This document shows positions 31,920-39,032 of a stretch of DNA of 39,032 nucleotides, one piece after another. A model generated the notes under the pieces. That model saw only the letters and a list, made by a program, of their open reading frames with translations, did not search any database and was not told the DNA's origin. The DNA is taken from the NCBI GenBank assembly GCA_025358885.1, contig JANYHW010000217.1, forward strand, positions 1 to 39,032. Reading direction: 5' to 3'. The DNA is from Cytophagales bacterium. GTDB lineage: Bacteria; Bacteroidota; Bacteroidia; Cytophagales; Cyclobacteriaceae. Every line of letters starts with the position of its first letter. The stretch's first letter is position 1. The position numbers and the translations under genes are program-made.

Positions 31920-33308
31920 TTACGAACGAATTATTTCCTGTATGTCGTGGATAATTTTGTGGGCCAGGTCATTGGCTTTTGATGCTTTTTGTGATTCGGC
32001 GTAGATCCGGATGATAGGTTCCGTATTGGACTTGCGCAGGTGAACCCATTCCTTTTCCTTTTCAAAGTCGATCTTCACGCCGTCGGTGGTATTGATCTTT
32101 TCACCTTTATATTTCTTCTGGATGGCTACCAGCACCTCGTCAACATTGATATGGGGAGTCAGTTCAATTTTATTCTTGGATATAAAGTAAGAAGGATATG
32201 AATCACGTAGTGCCGATGCCTTCTTTTTTGATCTTGCCAGGTGAGAAAGAAATAATGCGATGCCAATAAGCGCATCCCGGCCATAGTGAAAATCAGGAAG
32301 AATAATTCCTCCGTTACCCTCACCACCGATCACGGCTTTTGTTTCTTTCATCGCGATGACCACATTGACCTCTCCCACGGCGGCAGCAGTATATTTACCA
32401 CCTGCTTTCTCTGTGATGTCGCGCAGTGCACGTGTGGAAGACAAGTTGGAGACCGAGTTGCCCTTTTTCCTGCTGAGCACATAGTCTGCAACAGCCACGA
32501 GTGTATACTCCTCGCCAAAAGGGTCTCCATTTTCCTGGATGAGTGCAAGCCGGTCCACATCCGGATCAACGACGATCCCCAGGTCGCACTTTTTCTTCTT
32601 TACCAGCTTACAAATTTCTTTTAGATGCTCCGGTAAAGGCTCGGGGTTGTGCGGAAAATGTCCAGTAGGTTCGCAATAAATTTTTTCAATTTTTTTGACA
32701 CCCAGAATTTTCAGGAGTTGCGGCACGGCTGTTCCTCCGGTGGAGTTAACTGCGTCTACAGCAATTCTGAGATTGGCTTTGCGAATGGCCTTTGCATCTA
32801 CCCAGGGGTGTTTGATGATAAGGTCAATATGTTTTTGAATGTAATTTTCCTTTTTCTCATACTTACCCAATTTGAGCACATCAGCAAAAGTGAACTTCTC
32901 ATCGGCGGCCAGCGCCAGAATTTGTGCGCCATCAGCTGCCGAAATAAACTCCCCCTTTTCATTCAATAACTTAAGCGCATTCCATTGAATAGGGTTGTGA
33001 CTCGCGGTGAGGATGATTCCCCCTGCGGCCTTTTCTTTTGTCACGGCAATTTCTACGGTAGGTGTGGTGGAGAGCCCAAGATCAATCACATCAAGACCAA
33101 GTCCCTGGAGGGTGGCACAGACCAGCGAACTTACCAATTCCCCGGACAGACGCGCGTCTCTGCCGATTACCACTTTCTGCCCTTTGCGGGATTGTACCCA
33201 GGTACCAAAAGCGGCAGCGAACTTTACACAGTCTAAAGGGGTAAGCGCTTCACCGGGAGTTCCCCCAATGGTGCCGCGAATGCCGGAAATTGATTTGATT
33301 AAGGTCAC
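31920..33308 (-). CDS. glmM: Phosphoglucosamine mutase
   Basis: The 462-residue protein starts at GTG 33308. It belongs to the alpha-D-phosphohexomutase family; the start SISGIRGTIGG and the TASHNPIQWNALK loop with phosphoserine Ser103 are typical of GlmM of Bacteroidota. The metal loop is VVDPDVDRLAL, the sugar loop is GGEGNGGIILPDFHYGRDAL and the phosphate-binding loop is RKSNTEPIIRIYAES. It should convert glucosamine-6-phosphate to glucosamine-1-phosphate for UDP-GlcNAc; phosphomannomutase activity cannot be excluded. A TAATTTTG -7 box lies 21 bases before the start. Confidence 0.9.
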   Translation of the reverse strand: MTLIKSISGIRGTIGGTPGEALTPLDCVKFAAAFGTWVQSRKGQKVVIGRDARLSGELVSSLVCATLQGLGLDVIDLGLSTTPTVEIAVTKEKAAGGIILTASHNPIQWNALKLLNEKGEFISAADGAQILALAADEKFTFADVLKLGKYEKKENYIQKHIDLIIKHPWVDAKAIRKANLRIAVDAVNSTGGTAVPQLLKILGVKKIEKIYCEPTGHFPHNPEPLPEHLKEICKLVKKKKCDLGIVVDPDVDRLALIQENGDPFGEEYTLVAVADYVLSRKKGNSVSNLSSTRALRDITEKAGGKYTAAAVGEVNVVIAMKETKAVIGGEGNGGIILPDFHYGRDALIGIALFLSHLARSKKKASALRDSYPSYFISKNKIELTPHINVDEVLVAIQKKYKGEKINTTDGVKIDFEKEKEWVHLRKSNTEPIIRIYAESQKASKANDLAHKIIHDIQEIIRS

Positions 33309-33329
33309 AGTGCGTACTTAAATGTGGCC

Positions 33330-33337
33330 CAAAATTA
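33330..33337 (-). promoter_or_regulatory. Candidate -7 box of glmM
   Basis: TAATTTTG on the minus strand, perfect to TAnnTTTG, 21 bases before GTG 33308. No -33 match at the right distance. Confidence 0.35.
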
Positions 33338-33381
33338 ACACGAAAGTCAAGGAATTGCGAAGACCTTGCAATTCCTAATTG

Positions 33382-33624
33382 TCAACGGGCTTTTACCTCT
33401 GGCATAGGCGCCAGCATCTCATCTTGCTTATCCGCATTGGGGCAGGCTTCACCTTCACCAAGGGTTCTTCCGCAGTAGCCGCAGGCAATACCTTCTTTTG
33501 CCAGGAAAGGACTTTGGGTTGCGCATGTGCCGCGGAATTCTCCATTCTTAATAAAGATCAGGCGCACCGACATCAGGGCGAAAAACAAACCAAATATTGC
33601 GAGACTGAGGATGAAAACGGCCAT
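33382..33624 (-). CDS. Small Cys-rich membrane protein
   Basis: The 80-residue protein has one N-terminal membrane segment (MAVFILSLAIFGLFFALMSVRLIFI) and a tail with four cysteines in GTCATQSPF, ACGYCGR and EACPNAD. The layout, with a membrane helix followed by a GTC motif and clustered cysteines, resembles the NqrM/DUF539 maturation factor of Na+-translocating NADH:quinone oxidoreductase, but the match is only by pattern. No nqr genes are in the window. The start ATG 33624 faces mazG across 77 bases. Confidence 0.7.
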   Translation of the reverse strand: MAVFILSLAIFGLFFALMSVRLIFIKNGEFRGTCATQSPFLAKEGIACGYCGRTLGEGEACPNADKQDEMLAPMPEVKAR

Positions 33625-33701
33625 GAGAAAATTATTATTAGCCTTAACTTGGCACTAAGTTATTGTGAAAACACGAAGATTCTGAATAAAGTTTAAGCGA
33701 A

Positions 33702-34520
33702 ATGAAAAAGCCTCTTTCTGCCCCCGATCCGGACCGCGGAGCCAAGCTCCAGGCCTTCGACCGGTTGCTCACAGTGATGGATGAACTTCGGGAAAATTGC
33801 CCCTGGGACAAGAAGCAGACGATGGAAACGTTGAGGCACCTAACCATTGAAGAAACCTATGAACTGTCAGACGCTATCCTCGAAGGTAACCTGAATGAAG
33901 TAAAGAAAGAACTTGGCGACCTGATGCTCCATCTTGTATTTTATTCGCGCATCGGTGTAGAGAGCAAAGCCTTTGATGTGACCGATGTACTCAACAGCAT
34001 TTGTGACAAACTCATTGAACGCCATCCGCACGTATATGGTGACGTAGTCGCGAATGATGAAGAGACCGTCAAGGCGAATTGGGAAAAAATCAAATTGAAA
34101 TCGGGAAACAAGTCCGTGTTGGCCGGTGTGCCAAAGGGGTTGCCGGCACTCGTGAAGGCCATCCGGATACAGGACAAAGCCAGGGGAATTGGATTTGACT
34201 GGGAACGGAAAGAGCAGGTGTGGGCGAAGGTGGAAGAGGAGATGAGCGAATTCAAAAAAGAATTCAACGCCGAGACCAATGAACCCATTCATCCCGAAAG
34301 GGCGTTGTCGGAATTTGGGGACGTACTTTTTTCGCTTGTCAATTATGCACGGTTCATCCACATCGACCCGGAAGAAGCCCTGGAGCGTACCAATGTGAAG
34401 TTCATCAAACGCTTTCAATATTTGGAGACGGAATCGGCGAAAGCAGGTAAGAAAATGGGTGAGATGAGTTTGGCAGAGATGGATGAATATTGGGAACGGG
34501 CGAAGACAATCAAGGAATGA
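33702..34520 (+). CDS. mazG: Nucleoside triphosphate pyrophosphohydrolase MazG
   Basis: The 272-residue protein has two MazG domains. The first has CPWDKKQTMETLRHLTIEETYEL with Glu50, Glu51 and Glu54 and then KKELGDLMLHL with Glu70 and Asp73, the EExxE...ExxD metal site. The second has KVEEEMSEFKKEF and SEFGDVLFSLVNYAR. LAGVPKGLPAL links the two domains. It hydrolyses NTPs to NMPs and pyrophosphate, cleaning the nucleotide pool and, in E. coli, lowering ppGpp under stress. Length and layout are normal for the full bacterial enzyme. Confidence 0.96.
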   Translation: MKKPLSAPDPDRGAKLQAFDRLLTVMDELRENCPWDKKQTMETLRHLTIEETYELSDAILEGNLNEVKKELGDLMLHLVFYSRIGVESKAFDVTDVLNSICDKLIERHPHVYGDVVANDEETVKANWEKIKLKSGNKSVLAGVPKGLPALVKAIRIQDKARGIGFDWERKEQVWAKVEEEMSEFKKEFNAETNEPIHPERALSEFGDVLFSLVNYARFIHIDPEEALERTNVKFIKRFQYLETESAKAGKKMGEMSLAEMDEYWERAKTIKE

Positions 34521-34537
34521 AGAATCACAATGACTCC

Positions 34538-34557
34538 TTAATTCTTAATTCTTAATT
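34538..34557. repeat. AATTCTTA-type short direct repeats
   Basis: Three AATT units joined by CTT or CTTA spacers in tandem, between mazG and the DoxX-like gene. Similar to the tract at 31880-31912 (opposite orientation) and to a shorter AATTCCTAATTG at 33370-33381. Confidence 0.45.
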
Positions 34558-34627
34558 GTAGAATCAAAGAGAATACAAATGAATAAGAGACCCTCTCCAC
34601 TGTCCTGGAGCTACTGGAACAACATCC

Positions 34628-35713
34628 TTGGTTTCACACTCGTCGGAGCTGCTCTCAGTGTCTATTTTCAGACGTCGTTGGGTGGATGCGGTGATTATCC
34701 AGAACATTTCATCCTTCTCTACCAGAGCATGGGCTACGGTGCAGGTTTTGGTGTTCTTTTTAATGGGGTGTATCCTTTCATCCCAAACGGATTTTATCGT
34801 TCAGCCCGTGGTGCTTACGCTGATTCGCTACTATCTCGCCTTCATTATTTTCAGTTATGGTTTTGCCAAAGTATTCGCTGGGCAGTTTCCGCACACGATG
34901 GCCAACATGGATGCCCGTTTTGCAGAGCTGACTCCCATGCGCGTGGCATGGGCTTTTTTTGGATACTCACGTGGATACCAGCAGTTCCTGGGATGGGGAG
35001 AGGTGGTCCCGTCCGTCTTGCTGTTGTTCCGTCGAACCACGCTCCTGGGCGCATTGATCATGTTTGTCGTTATGCTCAATGTATTTCTTGTCAATGTTTT
35101 CTTTGACGTATGCGTCAAGATCAACTCCGGTATTTATACTGCATTGGCCCTGTATATCCTCATTCAGGAATTTCCCCGTCTTTGGAATTTTTGCCTTGCC
35201 AATAAGATCACCGCTCCGCGTGTCGATCTTGTATTGGACAAACCAAGATGGTTGAAGATGGGCGGGCTGATCATTAGCTATCTGTTATTGGGTTACATTC
35301 TCTATAAGACGGGTGATGGTGCCATCAATTATTACACTTATTCCAAGACCCATGTTGCCCCAACGGCTGTTCAGGGTGCCTGGAAGACGGTGGTGGTGAA
35401 AGTGGAAGACAATCAGCAATGGCTTCCCCTCGATCAAATGGACTCGCTGTACACGGCTCGGGTATTCTTTGATGGTTTTAATGGAGTTATTAAAAGTGAT
35501 TTTATCCGGGACAGGTTCCGGTTCTCCATTGATTCAGCCACGCATCAGCTAACAGTGAATTTCACGAATCTACGCAATGAATGGAATATTCCACCCGTGA
35601 CCTGGAAATATGAAAGACCTTCATCCGACAGCTTGCACCTTTGGGGGGTGTGGAAGGGAAAATCGTTGATGATGAAGTGTGTTATACGGAAGGAGAAACT
35701 AACGCGTTATTGA
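34628..35713 (+). CDS. DoxX-like membrane protein, 5' end doubtful (probable frame break)
   Basis: The open frame from TTG 34628 gives 361 residues. From about residue 37 it is a plausible DoxX-like multispan protein (VQVLVFFLMGC, LTLIRYYLAFIIFSYGFAKVF, VVPSVLLLFRRTTLLGALIMFVVMLNVFLVNVFFDV), then a C-terminal soluble part (about residues 255-355). The first 35 residues in this frame are not convincing. A second frame from ATG 34579 reads KRPSPLSWSYWNNILGFTLVGAALSVYF, which looks like a natural amphipathic start with a first membrane helix, and needs a +1 shift between about 34650 and 34740. The likely picture is one gene, 34579-35713, with an indel or deletion near the start. Confidence 0.7.
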   Translation: MVSHSSELLSVSIFRRRWVDAVIIQNISSFSTRAWATVQVLVFFLMGCILSSQTDFIVQPVVLTLIRYYLAFIIFSYGFAKVFAGQFPHTMANMDARFAELTPMRVAWAFFGYSRGYQQFLGWGEVVPSVLLLFRRTTLLGALIMFVVMLNVFLVNVFFDVCVKINSGIYTALALYILIQEFPRLWNFCLANKITAPRVDLVLDKPRWLKMGGLIISYLLLGYILYKTGDGAINYYTYSKTHVAPTAVQGAWKTVVVKVEDNQQWLPLDQMDSLYTARVFFDGFNGVIKSDFIRDRFRFSIDSATHQLTVNFTNLRNEWNIPPVTWKYERPSSDSLHLWGVWKGKSLMMKCVIRKEKLTRY

Positions 35714-35721
35714 AAGAGTTT

Positions 35722-35744
35722 AAGAATGGAGAGCTTTCATTCTT
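35722..35744. terminator. Hairpin between convergent genes
   Basis: AAGAATGGA / TTTCATTCTT forms a stem around an AGAGCT core, between the DoxX-like stop (35713) and the AsmA-like stop (35763). No long T run follows on either strand, so termination is only probable. Confidence 0.4.
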
Positions 35745-35762
35745 GATTCTCAATTTTCATCG

Positions 35763-38243
35763 TCAGTTATTCTCCCAATCAAAATACTCATCCTTCTCCA
35801 GTTCCAGCTCTTTCTTCTTTTTCTTTCCCTTCAGTTTGAAGGCATCTTTAAGCTCTTGTACTTCTTTTTTGAGGTCGCTGACAATTTTCTTTTTCACAGC
35901 CTCTTTGTCATAAGTCACTTCGTATTTGTCTGTTGTGCCAATGATCTTCAGGAACACCCTTGATTGACCCTGCTTATCCTGTTCAATGGCGCCGAATGCC
36001 TCATCCGGATCAATTTTCTTTTTGTTCCTCAGCGGAGCCACTACACGGTAGTTAATTTGTTGATCGAAAGAATGGGTGCCGCTGATCTGGATGGTCGTAA
36101 GGTTGCTGCGAATCTCCATTTGGGGAATGTAGACTGTTTTGTTTTCGATGTGAATGTCATTTTTCAAATCTGCAAAACGGAGTTTGTTGAGCCCTTCATC
36201 ATCCAGGTATTTATTCAGCTTTTGCATCGGGTCGAAATTGTTCAATTCACCGTTTTTGATGGTTGCGCTGACATCGGCGACAAGGGTTTCAGAGAATATT
36301 TGGAGTCCGCCATCCAGGGTTGCTTCCAGGCTAAGTTCTGCCTGTGCAATCCCTTTAAGATGTTTATAACCGATGAAATCCTGATGGAAATCTTCAAATA
36401 CATAAAATAGGGAGTCAACCAGAATACCATTGAGTTTGGCCGAACTGATGAGTTCGATCGCCGTTGGATTCTTCGCATCCAGGATTCCTGACAGGTCAAC
36501 GGATCCGCCCATGCTTTGTAATTTGATACTGCGCGCAACCGCCACCTGTCCTTTTACCAGCAGGTCGCCTTTGACGCTTGTCGGATGAAAGCGACGGTAC
36601 CGCAGCGATTTAACATCATACGTAAAATTCAAATGAAGATTAGGTGAAATGTTGAATTTGTAAGGTCCCTTGTCGTTGGTACCAAACCCGATGGCAAATA
36701 ACTGGTCCACATCGAGAAAGTCTGACTTCAGGTCTGCCTCAATGCCGATCGGCTGATTTTCAAAGATGAGGAAGGTGACTACATTCTTAAAAAAGCCATT
36801 GAGCAAAAAATCATTGTGTTCAAATTTTCCATGCACATTGCTCATAGCAAGGTCGTTGTTGTCGAATTGCAATGATCCATTCAGGTCGGCAAATCGCAAT
36901 TTGTCCCGCCCCAGTTGGAAATTGATATCATGCAATTCGATGGTCCCTTCGGTGTGGACTTGTTGGGCAGTTGATTTATTCTTTAACAATTCTACCCGGC
37001 CCTCTAATGAGACATTGGCCTTGACACGTCCCGTCAGTTCATGCAGCTGTTCAATGGGATAGAAGTTAAGAAAAGCCGCGGCATTGAGCTCCCCGTTGAA
37101 GTCAGCCGTCACCACGGGGTCATCGAAATCCTTCAAAGTAAAGTTTCCGGTGAAAGCATCATGGTTGAGTGAAGCGGAAATGTTCTTCAGGGAAAGTGAT
37201 GCCTTGTCAACATGGGAGAGAGACGGTGTACTAAATGAACCTTCCAGGTTCGCGCCTTCTATCCGTGTCTTGAAATCCGGATGAAAGAGAGTTACGTTTT
37301 TCAATCCGAAGGTGATAGACAAGGCCGGATCTTGTTGGCGGCTGATCTCACCATTCAGATTCAAATCAAAATAGACCTCACCTTTGCTTTGATATTTTCT
37401 AAAGCGCTCCACAGTCGATTCCGGGAAGAAGGAGAACAACAACTTAATGTCGGCATCCTTGCCTACCGTATGAAGGTCGATCTTGTTCTTTTCTTTGAAC
37501 AAGTACATTCCACTTAGTTCAAACATTGCCTGATCCAGGGTCAGTTGGGAAGGCATGATTTGGAGGGACTTATTGAGGTCATCGTACACCACCTTGATAT
37601 CGACATCAAAAATCTTTTTTCGCAACCACAGGGAATTGGAGACACCTATTTGTTCTGTGACTACATCTCCTTTTGCTTCGATGTTGTACGCATCTCCAGC
37701 GGCTACGATGTCTGCCTTGAGTGAGGCGCTGGAAAATTCATGGTGTTGTCCCGCAGACATATCCATGTAGGTGACCAGGGTGTTTTTTAGTTTCACATTG
37801 CGAAGGGCAAAGGAGACCGATCCCCCGCCTTCACCCTTTTTTACAATGGTATAGTTATTTGTTCCTGCTTTGTTTATTCTCAGGTTGGTTTCACTGTCGT
37901 TGATCTCCAGACCTACAATGGTGTATTTGCCATTCCACACCTCCAGCGGGTTCAACAGGAAAGAAACCTTTTTGGCGGTCAGCAGAGGATATTCTCCCGG
38001 GTGGCTGTCTTCGACATAGACATCGTACAGCACAATGGCGAGTCGGGGAAACTCCTGGAGGGCAGAGACCTCAATCTTTCCGATCCGGACCGGGGTGCCC
38101 AGGTTCTTGTTGGCTTCGCGGATGAACTGTTGCAGGATTCTTTCCTTGAAGAGGAAAACCGAGGTGACAAGCCCGATGGCCACCACCAGGAGGGCAACCA
38201 ATGTGTAAATAATGACTTTGCGAAAAATTTTGAAGCGATCCAT
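35763..38243 (-). CDS. AsmA-family protein
   Basis: I choose ATG 38243 (MDRFKIFRKVIIYTL), giving 826 residues. A longer reading to 38291 would contain the -7 box at 38260-38253. There is one N-terminal membrane segment (about residues 11-33), then FKERILQQFIREANKNLGTPVRIGKIEVSALQEFPRLAIVLYDVYVED, a typical AsmA start. The long middle is beta-strand repeats. The C-terminal AsmA part has LNKLRFADLKNDIHIENKTVYIPQMEIRSNLTTIQISGTHSFDQQINYRV. It ends in a charged Lys/Glu coiled coil. AsmA-like proteins span the periplasm and are linked to phospholipid transport to the outer membrane. Confidence 0.92.
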   Translation of the reverse strand: MDRFKIFRKVIIYTLVALLVVAIGLVTSVFLFKERILQQFIREANKNLGTPVRIGKIEVSALQEFPRLAIVLYDVYVEDSHPGEYPLLTAKKVSFLLNPLEVWNGKYTIVGLEINDSETNLRINKAGTNNYTIVKKGEGGGSVSFALRNVKLKNTLVTYMDMSAGQHHEFSSASLKADIVAAGDAYNIEAKGDVVTEQIGVSNSLWLRKKIFDVDIKVVYDDLNKSLQIMPSQLTLDQAMFELSGMYLFKEKNKIDLHTVGKDADIKLLFSFFPESTVERFRKYQSKGEVYFDLNLNGEISRQQDPALSITFGLKNVTLFHPDFKTRIEGANLEGSFSTPSLSHVDKASLSLKNISASLNHDAFTGNFTLKDFDDPVVTADFNGELNAAAFLNFYPIEQLHELTGRVKANVSLEGRVELLKNKSTAQQVHTEGTIELHDINFQLGRDKLRFADLNGSLQFDNNDLAMSNVHGKFEHNDFLLNGFFKNVVTFLIFENQPIGIEADLKSDFLDVDQLFAIGFGTNDKGPYKFNISPNLHLNFTYDVKSLRYRRFHPTSVKGDLLVKGQVAVARSIKLQSMGGSVDLSGILDAKNPTAIELISSAKLNGILVDSLFYVFEDFHQDFIGYKHLKGIAQAELSLEATLDGGLQIFSETLVADVSATIKNGELNNFDPMQKLNKYLDDEGLNKLRFADLKNDIHIENKTVYIPQMEIRSNLTTIQISGTHSFDQQINYRVVAPLRNKKKIDPDEAFGAIEQDKQGQSRVFLKIIGTTDKYEVTYDKEAVKKKIVSDLKKEVQELKDAFKLKGKKKKKELELEKDEYFDWENN

Positions 38244-38252
38244 CCAGTGATG

Positions 38253-38260
38253 CAAAGGTA
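38253..38260 (-). promoter_or_regulatory. -7 box of the AsmA-like gene
   Basis: TACCTTTG on the minus strand, with ATTG 21 bases upstream as a weak -33. It supports the start at 38243. Confidence 0.4.
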
Positions 38261-38374
38261 ATGGTATTAAAAACGATGCCACAATTTTCAATCTGTGCAG
38301 ATGCCCTGATGGAAGGAATACGCAAGCCTCAATTGAAATTCAATGAGCGGTATGATCAGAAGCCATCATGGCCT

Positions 38375-38382
38375 TACCTTTG
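38375..38382 (+). promoter_or_regulatory. -7 box of the last gene
   Basis: TACCTTTG, eight bases before ATG 38391. The same octamer serves the divergent AsmA-like gene. No -33 TTTG seen. Confidence 0.35.
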
Positions 38383-38390
38383 AATTGATC

Positions 38391-39032
38391 ATGAATAAAA
38401 ATCGGGTTTTTGAAAGGTGTTTCCTGGTGGCACTTGGTCTGTTTGCCGTGATGCTCTCGCAAGCCCAGCCTGATTCTCTCCGGGTGAAAGAACGCAAGTC
38501 CTCCGTCCCCGATAAAGTTTACCTGTTGCTCTACGCCCGTTTGATTTCGGATGCGAACCAGAATTATCGCTTTGATGAAAATGTGGTGCTCAATGCGCGC
38601 CTGAATTCCTGGCTAAGGGTGGAGGTGGGCATCCGGCAAGGTGAGCGTCCACAGCAATTCGATTCCTATTATCACTACAAATTCGAATTGCAAACGAAGT
38701 CGTTCTGGAAAACGGTTCGGTTTATCGGGAGGGTTTCCAACAACGTGATCAAGTTTCCCACACCAACGTACGCCCGAAGCAATTACCTGTTGTTGGCGGA
38801 AAGCCGGCATCCACTCTCGAAAAAGTTTTCAGCATTGGCCGCATGGGGATATGTATTTTCATTCCAGCGCAACGGATCCCTGGATGGGGCACCGTCATGG
38901 CTTGGTGCTCAGACCAACTACCCGATTTTCAAACTGGCCTTGCGTTACATAATCAGTGAAAGGAGTCATGTGCAGGGGGTTTGGGGATCTTACGATGTCT
39001 TCAATCCTTATTTATTGCAGAGCCCCTTCCTG
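38391..39032 (+). CDS. Exported, probable outer-membrane protein (partial)
   Basis: The frame opens at ATG 38391 and stays open to the window end (214 codons, no stop). A basic start and hydrophobic core (MNKNRVFERCFLVALGLFAVMLSQAQ) form a signal peptide. The rest is rich in aromatic residues with alternating pattern (YLLLYARLISDANQNYRFD, LRVEVGIRQGERPQQFDSYY, YYHYKFELQTKSFWK, AAWGYVFSFQRNGS), as expected of beta strands of a porin-like or DUF2490-type protein. I cannot name the family with confidence. It is divergent from the AsmA-like gene, an outer-membrane related neighbour. Confidence 0.75.
   Translation, partial: MNKNRVFERCFLVALGLFAVMLSQAQPDSLRVKERKSSVPDKVYLLLYARLISDANQNYRFDENVVLNARLNSWLRVEVGIRQGERPQQFDSYYHYKFELQTKSFWKTVRFIGRVSNNVIKFPTPTYARSNYLLLAESRHPLSKKFSALAAWGYVFSFQRNGSLDGAPSWLGAQTNYPIFKLALRYIISERSHVQGVWGSYDVFNPYLLQSPFL

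Noticed and set aside
31005-31982. A 325-codon open frame on the plus strand
   Set aside because: It lies antisense to a clear cysteine desulfurase and has no recognisable domain or low-complexity-free pattern; it is a shadow of the real gene.

Overview
The window looks like a chromosomal segment of a Bacteroidota bacterium, most likely a Cytophagales-type lineage. The reasons are the purH-mreB neighbourhood, several start-proximal -7 boxes of the Bacteroidota form TAnnTTTG, DUF1573, DUF1080 and AsmA-like proteins of that phylum, and the families of sensor kinases present. By eye the GC content is close to 50 percent. I see no tRNA, rRNA or CRISPR array.

Layout. Positions 1-6850 are housekeeping: the 5' end of mreB (interrupted near the window edge by GC-rich sequence that does not read as MreB), purH, an omega-amidase and methionine/glutamine-type aminotransferase pair, thymidine kinase, recO and a THUMP-domain RNA methyltransferase. 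Positions 6957-22953 are a signalling island: a soluble 2663-residue histidine kinase with twelve tandem GAF-like modules, a TPR histidine kinase broken by two single-base frame changes, a REP-associated (IS200-like Y1) transposase, a chimeric kinase remnant, an intact TPR histidine kinase, a stand-alone receiver protein and a receiver-adenylyl cyclase. Four composite arrays of covarying hairpins (REP/BIME-like) occur in this island. Three begin 21-22 bases after a kinase stop codon and one begins at the transposase stop.

Positions 22963-27632 (minus strand) carry a kinase and OmpR-type regulator pair, followed by a TIR-TolB-like-TPR-HD fusion protein that converges on the cyclase gene. Positions 27753-38243 hold a DUF1573 lipid-or-periplasm-type protein, a DUF1080 protein, a cupin, a DUF2520 dehydrogenase-like protein, a cysteine desulfurase, phosphoglucosamine mutase, a small Cys-rich membrane protein, MazG, a DoxX-like membrane protein with a doubtful 5' end, and an AsmA-like protein. 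The window ends in a partial secreted or outer-membrane protein (38391 onward).

How it fits together. The four kinase copies in 6957-21242 share one transmitter domain but have different inputs (GAF-like modules, TPR, propeller), which suggests a family growing by duplication, conversion and deletion. The two receiver proteins directly downstream are the obvious phosphoryl acceptors, and the second would turn the signal into cAMP. The TIR-HD protein next to it may respond to, or remove, a nucleotide signal; that link is inference. The most distinctive features are the transposase with its hairpin arrays inside a kinase cluster, the twelve-module kinase, and the fact that both frame breaks in the second kinase fall exactly on -1 slippery heptamers.
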